NCBI GenBank assembly: GCA_025351125.1 | Contig: JANXWN010000209.1 | Span: forward strand, 1-16,608 | DNA length: 16,608 bases | Direction: 5' to 3' | Origin: Caulobacteraceae bacterium | GTDB taxonomy: Bacteria > Pseudomonadota > Alphaproteobacteria > Caulobacterales > Caulobacteraceae | Part shown: positions 6,657 to 16,313 of the stretch, one piece after another | How positions within the stretch are numbered: position 1 is the stretch's first letter | Layout: each line of letters opens with the position of its first letter | The notes under the pieces: model-generated | Seen by the model: only the letters and a program-made list of their open reading frames with translations | Told to the model about the DNA's origin: nothing | The model's database searches: none | Program-made: the position numbers and the translations under genes

Positions 6657-9600
6657 TCGCCGCTATAATTCGCTGGTCGGTCGGCAACCGCTTCTTCGTG
6701 ATCATCGGCGCCCTCGCGATCCTGACGGCAGGGGTCGTGGCGATGCAGTCCACGCCCGTCGATGCCTTGCCGGATTTATCGGACGTGCAAGTGATTATTC
6801 GCACGTCTTATCCGGGACAGGCGCCACGCTTGGTGGAGGATCAGGTTACATATCCGTTGGCCTCGACGATGTTGTCGGTCCCGGGGGCCAAAGTGGTGCG
6901 GGGCTATTCGTTCTTTGGAGACAGCTTCGTCTACGTCCTGTTCAAGGATGGGACTGACCTATACTGGGCGCGTTCGCGTGTCTTGGAATACCTCAGCCAA
7001 GTCCAAACCCGTTTGCCAGAGGGCGTGCGTCCCGCGCTGGGGCCCGACGCGACGGGCATAGGCTGGATCTATGAATACGTCTTGGTCGATCACTTCGGAC
7101 GGCATGATCTGGCCCAATTGCGCAGTTTGCAGGACTGGTTTTTACGCTTCGAATTGAAGTCGGTGCCCGGCGTCGCGGAGGTCGCGAGCATCGGGGGGAT
7201 GGTCCGTGAGTATCAGGTGGTGCTCGACCCGCAGAAGCTCGCCGCTTACGGCGTTACGCCACAGGCCGTCGGCGACGCGCTGAAGCGAGCCAACCAGGAA
7301 ACCGGCGGCTCTGTCGTCGAAATGGCGGAGGCGGAATATCTTGTGCGCGCTACAGGGTATTTGAAATCACTTGACGACTTTCGCGCCGTACCGGTGAAAA
7401 CCGCCGCCGCCGGCGTGCCCGTGCGTTTAGGGGACGTTGCTTCCGTCCAGGTCGGGCCGGCGTTGCGCCTTTCGGTGGCTGAACTAAACGGTCAGGGAGA
7501 GGTGTCCGGCGGCGTTGTGATCCTACGGTCGGGTGAGAACGCGCGCACCGCCCTTGCTGCTGTCAAGGCGAAGCTTGCGGACGTCAAACGCAGTCTCCCG
7601 CCCGGGGTAGAGATCGTGCCCACCTATGATCGTTCCAGCCTGATCGACCGGGCGATCAACAATCTCGAGAGCAAGCTTATCGAAGAGTTTATCGTTGTGG
7701 GTCTCGTGTGCGGGTTTTTCCTGTGGCACGCCCGCTCGGCCGTGGTGGCGATCCTAACCTTGCCGTTGGGCGTGCTGACTGCGCTGATAATTATGCGGGT
7801 GCAGGGCGTTGAAGCCAACATCATGTCGCTCAGCGGCATCGCCATCGCCATTGGCGCCATGGTCGACGCGGCCATTGTGATGGTTGAGAACGCCCACAAA
7901 CACCTTGAGAAATGGGGTCATGAACACCCCCAAGAGCAGCTGATCGGCGCGGCGCGGTGGACCGTTATCACCGAGGCGGCGACCGAGGTGGGCCCGGCGC
8001 TGTTTATCAGCCTTCTGATCATCACTTTCTCGTTCATTCCCGTTTTCACCTTGCAGGGTCAGGAAGGGCGCCTGTTCGCGCCTTTGGCCTTTACCAAGAC
8101 CTACGCCATGGCGGGCGCCGCTATTCTGTCGGTGACCCTCGTGCCCGTGCTGATGGGTTATCTGGTTCGGGGTCACATCCCCTTGGAGACCGCTAATCCG
8201 CTCAATCGTGGCCTAATCACGCTTTATCGACCGGTTATCGACCTTGTCTTGCGCCGACCCCGCGCCACCCTAATTGTGGCGGCCGTCCTCCTCGCGACCA
8301 CGGCTTGGCCGCTATCTCATCTGGGCGGCGAGTTCATGCCCCCGATGGACGAAGGCGACCTACTGTATATGCCGTCGGCGCTACCGGGCCTCTCGATCGC
8401 CAAGGCTTCGGTTCTTTTGCAACAGACCGATCGTCTGATCAAGAGCGTGCCGGAGGTTCAAACCGTGTTCGGCAAGGCCGGGCGGGCGGACACCGCGACA
8501 GACCCGGCGCCAACCGAGATGTTTGAAACGGTCATCCAGTTCAAACCTCGAGACCAATGGCGCCGTGGCATGACGCCGGAAAAATTGGTCGAGGAACTCG
8601 ACCGCACGGTCAAGGCGCCAGGCCTCAGCGCCATTTGGGTTCAGCCGATCCGTAACCGCATCGATATGCTGGCGACCGGCATCAAGAGCCCGATTGGCGT
8701 CAAGGTGTCGGGCGATAATCTCGCCGAGCTCGATCGTATCGGCGCGCAGATAGAAATCGCCGCGAAAACCGTGCCCGGCGTGACCTCCGCCCTCGCCGAG
8801 CGTCTGACCGGGGGGCGTTACATAACGGTGGATATTGATCGCGCCGCCTCCTCCCGCTACGGGCTCAATATTGCCGACGTGCAAGCGATCATATCCGGCG
8901 CTGTCGGCGGCGAGGTGGTCGGTCAGACCGTCGAGGGTTTGGCGCGCTATCCCATCAGTGTGCGTTATCCGCGCGAGGTGCGGGGTAGCTTGGAGGCATT
9001 GCGGGCGCTTCCGATCCTGACGCCCGGCGGACAGCAAATCACCCTGGATTCCGTGGCCGCGCTACGGATTGAAGACGGACCTTCCACCTTGCGCAGCGAG
9101 AATGGTCGTCCGACCAGCTGGGTGTATATCGATACCCGTGGACGAGACCTAAGCTCGGTGGTTCGCGACCTGCAGCACGCCGTAGCCAAAAATGTCACGC
9201 TCTCAACCGGCGTCAGTATCGCTTACACAGGACAATTTGAGTATCTCCAACACGCGGTCGCACGTCTGAAATTAGTTGTTCCCGCCACACTGCTGATCAT
9301 CTTCGTTTTACTATATGTCACCTTTGGCCGATTCGACGAGGCGGCGTTGATTATGGCAACCTTGCCGTTTGCGCTGACCGGAGGGGTCTGGACGCTCCAT
9401 ATTTTAGGCTTTCATCAGTCAGTGGCCACCGGCGTCGGTTTTATCGCCCTGGCGGGCGTATCAGCGGAATTTGGGGTGGTGATGTTGATCTATCTCAAAC
9501 AAGCGCTGGGTCGATACGGTCCGAACCCGACTGGCGTGGAGCTCGAAGCCGCGGTGCGGGACGGCGCCGTCCTGCGCGTGCGGCCCAAGGCTATGACCGT

Positions 9601-9832
9601 GGCGGTGATTCTCGCCGGGCTGCTGCCAATCTTGTTTGGCCACGCGACTGGCTCGGAGGTGATGAGCCGCATGGCCGCGCCAATGATCGGCGGCATGATC
9701 ACCGCGCCCTTACTGTCCATGCTTGTCGTGCCGGCGGCGTTTCTTTTGCTGCGTCGTCGAAACGCGGTATCATCCTCGAGGAGGACGCCGGTCACACGTT
9801 CAGAAGCAGAAATTCCCGCTCCCACGGGCTGA
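6653..9832 (+). CDS. cusA: Cu(I)/Ag(I) efflux RND pump, CusA family
   Basis: This 1059-residue inner-membrane proton antiporter exports monovalent copper or silver through the CusCBA complex. The three methionines that bind metal in E. coli CusA are present at identical positions: M573 (LLYMPS), M623 (PTEMFET) and M672 (NRIDMLATG). Proton-relay residues are also at the same numbers: D405 and E412 in TM4 ([16 protein letters not shown]) and E939 (GVSAEFG). The relay lysine is K979 (VRPKAMTV), five residues earlier than K984 because the loop before it is shorter. Twelve transmembrane helices are expected in two blocks (TM1 near residues 10-30, TM2-6 about 335-500, TM7-12 about 530-550 and 865-1035). 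Position numbers for E. coli are recalled. The C-terminal 13 or so residues are encoded within the 3' end of the opposite-strand gene. Confidence 0.95.
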   Translation: MIAAIIRWSVGNRFFVIIGALAILTAGVVAMQSTPVDALPDLSDVQVIIRTSYPGQAPRLVEDQVTYPLASTMLSVPGAKVVRGYSFFGDSFVYVLFKDGTDLYWARSRVLEYLSQVQTRLPEGVRPALGPDATGIGWIYEYVLVDHFGRHDLAQLRSLQDWFLRFELKSVPGVAEVASIGGMVREYQVVLDPQKLAAYGVTPQAVGDALKRANQETGGSVVEMAEAEYLVRATGYLKSLDDFRAVPVKTAAAGVPVRLGDVASVQVGPALRLSVAELNGQGEVSGGVVILRSGENARTALAAVKAKLADVKRSLPPGVEIVPTYDRSSLIDRAINNLESKLIEEFIVVGLVCGFFLWHARSAVVAILTLPLGVLTALIIMRVQGVEANIMSLSGIAIAIGAMVDAAIVMVENAHKHLEKWGHEHPQEQLIGAARWTVITEAATEVGPALFISLLIITFSFIPVFTLQGQEGRLFAPLAFTKTYAMAGAAILSVTLVPVLMGYLVRGHIPLETANPLNRGLITLYRPVIDLVLRRPRATLIVAAVLLATTAWPLSHLGGEFMPPMDEGDLLYMPSALPGLSIAKASVLLQQTDRLIKSVPEVQTVFGKAGRADTATDPAPTEMFETVIQFKPRDQWRRGMTPEKLVEELDRTVKAPGLSAIWVQPIRNRIDMLATGIKSPIGVKVSGDNLAELDRIGAQIEIAAKTVPGVTSALAERLTGGRYITVDIDRAASSRYGLNIADVQAIISGAVGGEVVGQTVEGLARYPISVRYPREVRGSLEALRALPILTPGGQQITLDSVAALRIEDGPSTLRSENGRPTSWVYIDTRGRDLSSVVRDLQHAVAKNVTLSTGVSIAYTGQFEYLQHAVARLKLVVPATLLIIFVLLYVTFGRFDEAALIMATLPFALTGGVWTLHILGFHQSVATGVGFIALAGVSAEFGVVMLIYLKQALGRYGPNPTGVELEAAVRDGAVLRVRPKAMTVAVILAGLLPILFGHATGSEVMSRMAAPMIGGMITAPLLSMLVVPAAFLLLRRRNAVSSSRRTPVTRSEAEIPAPTG

Positions 9833-11183
9833 TCACGCGCATAAAGGTCGCAAATTCGGCGCGCTTGACGGCGGCGAAGGTGGTAACGAAACCGCGACCG
9901 AAAATCGCGGTGAGCTCCTCGGATTCTTCAAACAGATGGACGGCTTCGAGCAAGCCAACCGGCAGATCGAACTCGTCGCCGCGGGCTATGCCGGCGACCG
10001 GATCACCGGGCTTGAGTTTAGCCATCAACCCCAAATACCCGCACGCCAGTGATGCGGCTAACGCCAAATAAGCGTTCGCGTCGGACGACGGCACCCGATT
10101 TTCCACGCGCCGGTTGGTCGGCGAGGAGGGGGGGATGCGCAGGCCCGTGGTGCGGTTGTCATAACCCCATTCGACGTTCACCGGCGCTGAAAGGCCTTTA
10201 ACCAATCTGCGATAGGAATTGACGTAAGGCGCGAGGATACAGGTCACCGCCGGCGTAAAGCGCTGTTGGCCGCCGATATAGTGAAAAAATTCGGGCGTCG
10301 GCTTGCCGTCGGCGTCGGTAAAGAGGTTTCTTCCCGAGTCCTTGATCAAGATCGACTGGTGGATGTGCATGGCCGATCCGGGCTCGTTGGCGATCGGCTT
10401 TGCCATGAAGGTGGCGTAAATATCGTGAGCCAACGCGGCCTCGCGGATGGTTCGCTTCAGCAGAAAAACCTGATCGGCCAGCATCATCGGGTCGCCGTGA
10501 CGCAGATTGATCTCCATCTGCGCCGCGCCCTCTTCGTGTATCAGGGTATCCACTTCGAGCAGCTGGGCTTCGGCGAAGGCGTATATATCTTCGAAAACAG
10601 CATCAAATTCATTGACCGCCGAAATTGAATACGACCGACGTCCCGCTTCCGCGCGACCGGAACGGCCGATCGGGGGCTCCAACGGGTAGTCGGGATCGAT
10701 ATTGCGTTTGACTAGATAAAATTCCAGTTCCGGCGCGACCACGGGCTCCCAACCCTTTTGGTGGTAAAGATCGATGACGCGCTTGAGCACTTGGCGCGGC
10801 GCGATCTCGACCGGCCGGCCGTCATGATAGACCGCGTCATGAATGACCTGGGCCGTGGGGTCCCGGGCCCAAGGCACCAGGCACAACGTCGAAAAATCGG
10901 GGTGCAGCTCGATGTCGCCATCAGAGGGATCGTAGCGAAATTCGGCATTTTCCTCCGGGTACTCCCCAGATATGGTCTGCATAAAGATCGAGGACGGCAG
11001 GGCCATCGTCGTATCGTCGAAAAACTTTGCCGACGGCATAATCTTGCCCCGCGCTACCCCGGCAAGATCGGGCACCAGGCATTCGATCTCCGTGACGCCC
11101 CGCGCCGCCGCCCAGGCCCGCGCTTCGCTGACATTGGTCACGACGATGGGAGCCGCCGGATCGATTTTCTTCTTTTTCGCCAT
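9792..11183 (-). CDS. Glutamine synthetase family, gamma-glutamylpolyamine synthetase-like
   Basis: A cytoplasmic ATP-dependent ligase that likely joins glutamate to an amine such as putrescine, 1,3-diaminopropane or ethanolamine. From the ATG at 11183 it has 463 residues. Residues 15-115 form the beta-grasp domain ([13 protein letters not shown] at 38-50). The catalytic domain shows the metal-ligand motif ELEF (E152, E154), [11 protein letters not shown] (216-226, with E218 and E224), the MHIHQS histidines H273 and H275, NRTTGLRIP (343-351) and [13 protein letters not shown] (358-370). It lacks the adenylylation-site region of true GlnA, and the YPLEPP-GRSGR segment (166-177) is typical of the PauA/PuuA group. 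A longer start at 11222 or 11309 is open, but it would run into the divergent regulatory DNA and adds no recognisable domain. Its 3' end overlaps cusA by 41 bases. It is divergent from the TonB-dependent receptor. Confidence 0.8.
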   Translation of the reverse strand: MAKKKKIDPAAPIVVTNVSEARAWAAARGVTEIECLVPDLAGVARGKIMPSAKFFDDTTMALPSSIFMQTISGEYPEENAEFRYDPSDGDIELHPDFSTLCLVPWARDPTAQVIHDAVYHDGRPVEIAPRQVLKRVIDLYHQKGWEPVVAPELEFYLVKRNIDPDYPLEPPIGRSGRAEAGRRSYSISAVNEFDAVFEDIYAFAEAQLLEVDTLIHEEGAAQMEINLRHGDPMMLADQVFLLKRTIREAALAHDIYATFMAKPIANEPGSAMHIHQSILIKDSGRNLFTDADGKPTPEFFHYIGGQQRFTPAVTCILAPYVNSYRRLVKGLSAPVNVEWGYDNRTTGLRIPPSSPTNRRVENRVPSSDANAYLALAASLACGYLGLMAKLKPGDPVAGIARGDEFDLPVGLLEAVHLFEESEELTAIFGRGFVTTFAAVKRAEFATFMRVISPWEREFLLLNV

Positions 11184-11226
11184 AAGCTCTCGCAGGTGTT
11201 CTGCAGCGTTGCCGTTGCGCATCGCC

Positions 11227-11246
11227 GGCCCCGATATCGAAGGGCC
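11227..11246. promoter_or_regulatory. Imperfect 20-base palindrome, candidate operator near the ligase start
   Basis: GGCCC (11227-11231) and GGGCC (11242-11246) flank a perfect CGATATCG (11232-11239). It sits 44 bases upstream of the chosen ligase ATG, where a repressor or activator of that gene might bind. The outer and inner symmetries are offset by one base, so chance is possible. I recognise no regulator family. Confidence 0.3.
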
Positions 11247-11323
11247 ACACCTTTCCTGTTTGACTTCGCTTGAACCGTCAGCATAGCCTGATCGAAAGGC
11301 GGGCGCCACCGTAGCCCGCTAAA

Positions 11324-11343
11324 AAGTGTGATCACAGACACTT
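11324..11343. promoter_or_regulatory. Palindrome overlapping a possible -35 of the receptor operon
   Basis: AAGTGT (11324-11329) and ACACTT (11338-11343) are inverted, and within them TGTGATCACA (11327-11336) is a perfect 10-base palindrome. A TTGACG at 11342-11347 could be a -35 for the receptor, which starts at 11396, but I see no convincing -10 at the right spacing. The half-site TGTGA resembles CRP/FNR-type sites, although the standard six-base spacer is missing. GntR-type dimers are another possibility. Confidence 0.4.
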
Positions 11344-11395
11344 GACGACGGGGTCGCAAGGTAGGAACGTTGCGTGTAATTGGAGTTACGCTCAA

Positions 11396-13855
11396 ATGAT
11401 GATCCGGTCGCGCAATCTGCGAGTTTGGCTGCTCTCGGGGGCGATTGTCCCGCTGATGTACGGCGTTCACGCTTCAGCCCAAACAGCGCCAAGCGCGACG
11501 GGCGCAAGCGTCGACGCCGGCGAAATCATCGTCACGGCGACCCGAAAGGAGCAATCACTCAGTAAAGTGGCCGAAAGTGTTAGCGCCTTCACAGGCAAAA
11601 AAATGGATATTCAGGGGATCAAGTCGTTCGCCGACGTGGCCAAATTTACCCCCGGCGTCACCTTCGCTGAAGATAGTCACAATATCTCGATCCGCGGCAT
11701 CAGTTCTACCGCCGGGTCGGGGACGACCGGGATCTATATAGATGATACGCCGGTGCAGGCCCGCAATCTGGGTCTCAACTCCAACAACACCCTGCCGGCG
11801 GTGTTCGACCTCAGTCGCGTCGAGGTTTTGCGGGGGCCGCAGGGCACATTGTTCGGGGCCGGTTCGGAGGGCGGCACGGTCCGCTACATCACCAACCAAC
11901 CCAGTTTATCGCATTTTTCCACTCTGGCGCATGCCGAGGTCGCCTCTACCGACGGCGGGGCAGCCAGCTATGAGTTTGGCGCCGCGATGGGAGGCCCGAT
12001 CATCGAAGACAAGCTAGGTTTTCGCCTCAGCGCGTGGGGCCGCCGCGACGGCGGTTGGGTGGATCGCGTCGACTACCAGACCCTGGGCGTCACGGATAAA
12101 AACGCCAACCGCGCCGACACCTACGCCTTGCGCGCCGCCTTGACCTGGAAGCCGACACCGAACCTTACGATTACGCCGGCGATCAATTATCAAAAGCGCG
12201 ATCAACACAATCACGACGAATATTGGGTGTCGATCTCCAATCCCGTGAACGGCGTTTACGTCAGTGGCACGCCGGATCGCCAAGCCGACCCTGATCGTTT
12301 CTATCTACCGACCTTAAAGATCGATTTTGATGCTGGACCGGTGAGATTTATCTCCGATACGTCGTATTATAACCGTAAGGAACGCGTGAACGGTTACAGC
12401 GCAACAATCTACAATCTGTCATTCTTCCAGCACTTTATTGATCCTAATCCCGCGACAAGCACCTACGGATATCCGTCTGATCCAGAAGGAAATCCGTGCG
12501 CGAATAACTGCCAAAATCTTTATCCGTTGCTCGCGGCGACGGGGCCAAATCTGCCCGGCATGCCGAAGTACTATTCGCAAAATCTGATCACCAACGCGCA
12601 GCAAAATTTCACGCAGGAGTTTCGGATTCAATCCAGCAATCCGACGACGCGCCTGCAGTGGACCGCGGGCGTTTTTTATTCACACAACACTCAGCGCAGT
12701 ACAGAAGAAATTCGCGATCCGGCGCTGCCGGCGCTGACGCAACTGCTTTGGGGTGAGACGATGTTTCAGGCGTGGGGCGAGCAATTGCTTCCCAATGGCG
12801 ATGACTACATCAACGATACCGGCGCGCACGACCGTCAGGTGGCGTTGTTCGCCGACGCTACCTTCTCGGTGACTGACAAGCTAAAGGTCACCGCCGGCCT
12901 TCGCTACGCTTGGACGCACTTTGACTTTCACAATGTAAACGGCGGACCCCAGGATCTGCTGCAGGCGAGCTGCGACGATACGGTCGAGGGGGCGGTGTGC
13001 CCAGGCCCCGTGGTGGCGGAGGTGTCGGGTGCTAAAGACGAAAAGCCACTCACACCGAAATTTGGCCTATCGTATCAACTGACGTCCGACGATCTAATCT
13101 ACGCGACGGCGTCGAAAGGGTATCGAATCGGCGGCGCCACCCCGCCGCTACCGCCCAACTGCGGTACCGGTTTTCCGACCTCCTATAATTCTGACTCGGT
13201 ATGGAGCTACGAGGCGGGGACGAAAGACCGATTTTTCGAGCGCAAGCTACAAATCTCGGCGAGCGCCTACTACATACGATGGTCAAATATCCAACAAGCA
13301 TTCTATGTGCCGATCTGCGGTATTCAGTTCACAACCAACGCTGGCCAAGCGGTTAGCAAAGGGTTTGATGTACAGTCGCAATGGGAGGTCGTGCATGGCC
13401 TCAGTCTTGAGGCCGCCGTCGGCTACACCCACGCGCGATTCACCCAGACCGCGCTGGATATTAACGGTGATGTGCTGAACGTTAGAGGTGATTCGCTCAA
13501 TGTCGCGCCGTGGACCGTGACACTTGCAGCGCAGTACAATTTCAAGGTCGCCGATCAAGACGCTTTTGTGCGCGCGGACTACGAATATCAAAGTCGCCGT
13601 AATACCCCGGTCCCAAACGAGGATCCAAATACAGCGTTTTTTGACGGCGGCCTGGTTCCCGACCCCGCGACCAACCAAGTTTCGGCCCGCGCCGGAATCA
13701 CCTTCGGCAATTGGGATGTCGCTGTTTTCGCGAACAATTTGTTGAATGCTCATCCGCAACTAAGTTTGCAACATCAGGACTCGGCCACTTCGTTATTCGA
13801 AGCGACGACCTTGCGTCCAAGGACCGTGGGGTTATCGGCGTCCGTCCACTATTGA
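11396..13855 (+). CDS. TonB-dependent outer-membrane receptor
   Basis: The 819-residue protein takes up a bulky or scarce solute across the outer membrane using TonB energy. The start at 11396 (an adjacent ATG at 11399 is equally possible) has GGAG ten bases upstream and gives a signal peptide ending VHASA before QTAPS. A TonB box, EIIVTATR, is at residues 43-50. The plug domain runs to about residue 170, with ISIRGISS (97-104), GIYIDDTPV (112-120) and RVEVLRGPQGTLFG (131-144). The rest is a 22-strand barrel ending in SVHY, with the expected terminal aromatic. Six cysteines, C368, C372, C526, C535, C589 and C641, lie in likely extracellular loops. The aminotransferase gene follows after 16 bases and a ligase gene is divergent. 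Ligand is unknown; the neighbours suggest a polyamine, omega-amino compound or their conjugates rather than a siderophore. Confidence 0.9.
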   Translation: MMIRSRNLRVWLLSGAIVPLMYGVHASAQTAPSATGASVDAGEIIVTATRKEQSLSKVAESVSAFTGKKMDIQGIKSFADVAKFTPGVTFAEDSHNISIRGISSTAGSGTTGIYIDDTPVQARNLGLNSNNTLPAVFDLSRVEVLRGPQGTLFGAGSEGGTVRYITNQPSLSHFSTLAHAEVASTDGGAASYEFGAAMGGPIIEDKLGFRLSAWGRRDGGWVDRVDYQTLGVTDKNANRADTYALRAALTWKPTPNLTITPAINYQKRDQHNHDEYWVSISNPVNGVYVSGTPDRQADPDRFYLPTLKIDFDAGPVRFISDTSYYNRKERVNGYSATIYNLSFFQHFIDPNPATSTYGYPSDPEGNPCANNCQNLYPLLAATGPNLPGMPKYYSQNLITNAQQNFTQEFRIQSSNPTTRLQWTAGVFYSHNTQRSTEEIRDPALPALTQLLWGETMFQAWGEQLLPNGDDYINDTGAHDRQVALFADATFSVTDKLKVTAGLRYAWTHFDFHNVNGGPQDLLQASCDDTVEGAVCPGPVVAEVSGAKDEKPLTPKFGLSYQLTSDDLIYATASKGYRIGGATPPLPPNCGTGFPTSYNSDSVWSYEAGTKDRFFERKLQISASAYYIRWSNIQQAFYVPICGIQFTTNAGQAVSKGFDVQSQWEVVHGLSLEAAVGYTHARFTQTALDINGDVLNVRGDSLNVAPWTVTLAAQYNFKVADQDAFVRADYEYQSRRNTPVPNEDPNTAFFDGGLVPDPATNQVSARAGITFGNWDVAVFANNLLNAHPQLSLQHQDSATSLFEATTLRPRTVGLSASVHY

Positions 13856-13871
13856 CGGTCGGGTCTCGCGC

Positions 13872-15197
13872 ATGGTCCCCGTAAACCGGGGCGTTAACGC
13901 CTTGGACTCCTTTTGGATGCCGTTCACCGACAATCGCCGGTTTAAGGCCAATCCGCGCCTGTTCGCGCGGGCGCAGGACATGCATTATTTTACGCCCGAC
14001 GGTCGCGCCGTGCTGGATGCGACATCGGGCCTGTGGTGCGTCAATGCCGGTCATAGCCGCCCAAAGATCGTCGAGGCCATCCGACGCCAAGCCGGTGAGA
14101 TGGATTTCGCGCCGACGTTTCAGTTGGGTCACCCCTTGGCCTTCGCGCTCGCTGAGCGACTGGCTGGGTTGTTCCCACCCGGTCTTGACCAGGTGTTTTT
14201 CTGCAATTCCGGGTCGGAAGCGGTCGACAGCGCGCTGAAAATCTCGCTGGCTTATCAAAAAGCGATAGGGCAGGGCACGCGTACGCGTTTGATCGGACGC
14301 GAACGTGGTTACCACGGCGTTGGCTTCGGCGGCATTTCCGTCGGCGGCATTGTCGGCAACCGGCGGCAATACGGCGCGCTGTTGCCCGGCGTGGATCATA
14401 TGCGACATACGCATGATCCTGCCGCCGGCGTGTTCGTGCACGGCCAGCGCCAGAGCGGCGCTGACCTAGCCGATGATCTCGAACGTCTCGTGGCGTTGCA
14501 TGGCGCGGAGACGATCGCGGCGGTGATCGTCGAGCCGGTCGCCGGCTCGACCGGCGTGTTGGTCCCGCCGGTCGGCTATCTTGAGCGGTTGCGTGAAATC
14601 GCTACCCGGCACGGTATTTTGTTGATCTTTGACGAAGTGATTACGGCATTCGGGCGTCTGGGAGCCGCGACGGCCGCCGAGTATTTCGGTGTGACGCCGG
14701 ATTTGATCACCTGCGCCAAGGGACTGACCAACGCCGCTGTGCCGATGGGGGCTGTGGTGGCGACCACACGGGTCTATGAGGCGATTGTCGACGGCGCGGC
14801 GCCGGGGATCGAGCTGTTCCACGGTTACACCTACAGCGGGCACCCCTTGGCGGCGGCGGCCGGGTTGGCGACTTTGGAAACCTACCATGACGAAGGGTTG
14901 TTTGCGCGCGCCGCCGCGATGAGCGAATCTTTTGGTGATGCGGCGCACGCGCTGCGCGGTGTTCGCCATGTGATCGACGTGCGCAATCTGGGGCTGGTGG
15001 CGGGAATCGAACTCCAGCCTCGGTCCGGCGCGCCTGGGGCGCTCGCGCTGGAGGTTTTTCACCGCTGTTTCGACACCGGCCTGCTGGTGCGGGTCACCGG
15101 CGATATCATCGCGCTCTCGCCGCCATTGATTCTGGAACAAAGCCACATCGATGATATTTTTGGTAAACTGAGCGATGTTCTGGCGCAAACGGAATAG
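13872..15197 (+). CDS. Omega-amino acid:pyruvate aminotransferase (class III, PLP)
   Basis: This 441-residue enzyme moves the terminal amino group of beta-alanine, GABA or a similar omega-amine to pyruvate, giving a semialdehyde and alanine. The N-terminal LDSFWMPFTDNRRFKANPRL region (11-30) and SGLWCVNAGH (52-61) are typical of the P. putida omega-amino acid:pyruvate type (BauA-like), rather than ornithine or GABA:2-oxoglutarate types. PLP contacts seen: NSGSEA (112-117), YHG (147-149), FDEV (253-256, D254) and the Schiff-base lysine K283 in CAKGLT. R407 in LLVRVTGD is a plausible substrate-carboxylate arginine. The ATG at 13872 is kept because the conserved N-terminus needs it, although only weak GGTCGGG precedes it. 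It is probably co-transcribed with the receptor 16 bases upstream. Beta-alanine or GABA would be logical end products of spermidine breakdown. Confidence 0.88.
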   Translation: MVPVNRGVNALDSFWMPFTDNRRFKANPRLFARAQDMHYFTPDGRAVLDATSGLWCVNAGHSRPKIVEAIRRQAGEMDFAPTFQLGHPLAFALAERLAGLFPPGLDQVFFCNSGSEAVDSALKISLAYQKAIGQGTRTRLIGRERGYHGVGFGGISVGGIVGNRRQYGALLPGVDHMRHTHDPAAGVFVHGQRQSGADLADDLERLVALHGAETIAAVIVEPVAGSTGVLVPPVGYLERLREIATRHGILLIFDEVITAFGRLGAATAAEYFGVTPDLITCAKGLTNAAVPMGAVVATTRVYEAIVDGAAPGIELFHGYTYSGHPLAAAAGLATLETYHDEGLFARAAAMSESFGDAAHALRGVRHVIDVRNLGLVAGIELQPRSGAPGALALEVFHRCFDTGLLVRVTGDIIALSPPLILEQSHIDDIFGKLSDVLAQTE

Positions 15198-15288
15198 TCG
15201 CCGCCGCCGGAGATCGATTTAGCAAACCTGCTTTCCCAAAGAAGCCGTGGGTCTTTCGCCGCTTACAGGACGCGGTGTATGCGGTCGC

Positions 15289-15702
15289 ATGGTTCTCAAT
15301 ATGATTAAGCTGTGCGTCGGTTGCGACACGGTCGACGAACTTATCGCGTGGCGTCGGGCGATGTCCAAACCGGGGGAACCGTGGATCCTTCGCACGCGCC
15401 AGACCCCAAAACGGGCCGCTGAACTTCTCGAGGGGGGCTCGCTCTTTCGTGTCTACAAAGGGATTATTCTTTCGCGCCAAACCATCCTGGCTGTGAACAC
15501 GCATGGAACCGGTCCAGCCAGACGATGTGAGATTACACTTGATGAGTGCCTTGTCCTAACCCTTCCGACGCCGCGACGGGCGTTTCAAGGTTGGCGATAT
15601 CTCACGGCGAACGACGCTCCGCTCGATTTAGGCGAATTTGGCGCGGTTGACGTTGTGCCGGCGGAACTGGCCCGACGATTGCGCGAAGTCGGCGCTTGGT
15701 AG
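15289..15702 (+). CDS. DUF1489 family protein
   Basis: The 137-residue product begins MVLNMIKLCVGCD, matching the usual DUF1489 start, so the ATG at 15289 was preferred to the frame opening at 15247 and to the ATG at 15301. Family signatures are TPKRAAELLEGGSLFRVYKG (near residues 39-58), a central strand region with the ITLDECLVLTLPTPRRAFQG segment, and DAPLDL near 109. The family is nearly confined to Alphaproteobacteria and has no established function; I see no catalytic motif or membrane segment, so it is probably a small cytoplasmic protein. It lies 91 bases after the aminotransferase and ends six bases before the convergent PEP-CTERM gene. There is no sign that it belongs to the amine pathway. 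Confidence 0.85.
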   Translation: MVLNMIKLCVGCDTVDELIAWRRAMSKPGEPWILRTRQTPKRAAELLEGGSLFRVYKGIILSRQTILAVNTHGTGPARRCEITLDECLVLTLPTPRRAFQGWRYLTANDAPLDLGEFGAVDVVPAELARRLREVGAW

Positions 15703-15708
15703 GGACGT

Positions 15709-16257
15709 CTACGCGGCTTGAGCGCGGCGTTTCGCAGTGCGAAGGTTCGCGCCGATTACGCCAAAACCAACCAGTATCAGGGACCATGTGGCGGGTTCGG
15801 GCACGGCCAGGGTCCCGAAACCGTAAACCTGACCGCGGCTGTCCGCTGCCTTAAACAGGTTGAACAGATTGTGGCCGTGGTCGCCGACCTGATCGCCCAC
15901 CGTAAATCCGCCCGAGCCCGCTTCGGTCCAAAGCGTGAGGTACGGGAACTCCTCTGTCGACCAACTCGCCGAGAGCAGGCTGACACTCAAGCTGTAGGGG
16001 TGTATATCGGAATCGTCGGGTGTGAAGCCAAATCCGACCGAAAATGTCGCATGATCGCGACCGGACAAGGTGAAATTCGCGACATGGCCGGTGAGCGTTC
16101 GTGACAAAGTATCAACCGGCGCGCCCAAATAGCTATCCGAGAGTTGTACGGTCTGCACGGGAAATATTAAGACTTGCGCGGCCAATGCAACCACTGGGCA
16201 TACCGCTTCCACCGCCAAAGCGGCCAAGCCTAACAACAACGCCTTTATCCGAAGCAT
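15709..16257 (-). CDS. PEP-CTERM (PEPxxW) exported protein
   Basis: The 182-residue protein starts with a signal peptide (1-27, MLRIKALLLG then a hydrophobic stretch ending VALAA). The middle (28-150) is beta-rich, with many Ser, Thr, Gly and aromatic residues and no cysteine. It ends in the sorting signal VPEPATW (152-158), a hydrophobic segment (159-170) and a basic tail RTAKRR (173-178). Such proteins are processed by exosortase, often for display or release with exopolysaccharide. No exosortase gene lies in the window, so the enzyme must be elsewhere. The start is preceded by only a weak GGAA; an ATG 13 bases upstream is out of frame. I recognise no domain in the mature part. Confidence 0.85.
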   Translation of the reverse strand: MLRIKALLLGLAALAVEAVCPVVALAAQVLIFPVQTVQLSDSYLGAPVDTLSRTLTGHVANFTLSGRDHATFSVGFGFTPDDSDIHPYSLSVSLLSASWSTEEFPYLTLWTEAGSGGFTVGDQVGDHGHNLFNLFKAADSRGQVYGFGTLAVPEPATWSLILVGFGVIGANLRTAKRRAQAA

Positions 16258-16313
16258 GCTTATATTCCATCAACTCCAATCGGCACGCTAGGTGGTGGTC
16301 TGCCCTTAAGCAA

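Noticed and set aside
13698..15188. Long open frames on the minus strand opposite the aminotransferase and receptor end (13698-14441 and 14466-15188)
   Set aside because: They mirror strongly supported plus-strand genes, have no recognisable domain or good start, and are explained by GC-rich codon bias.
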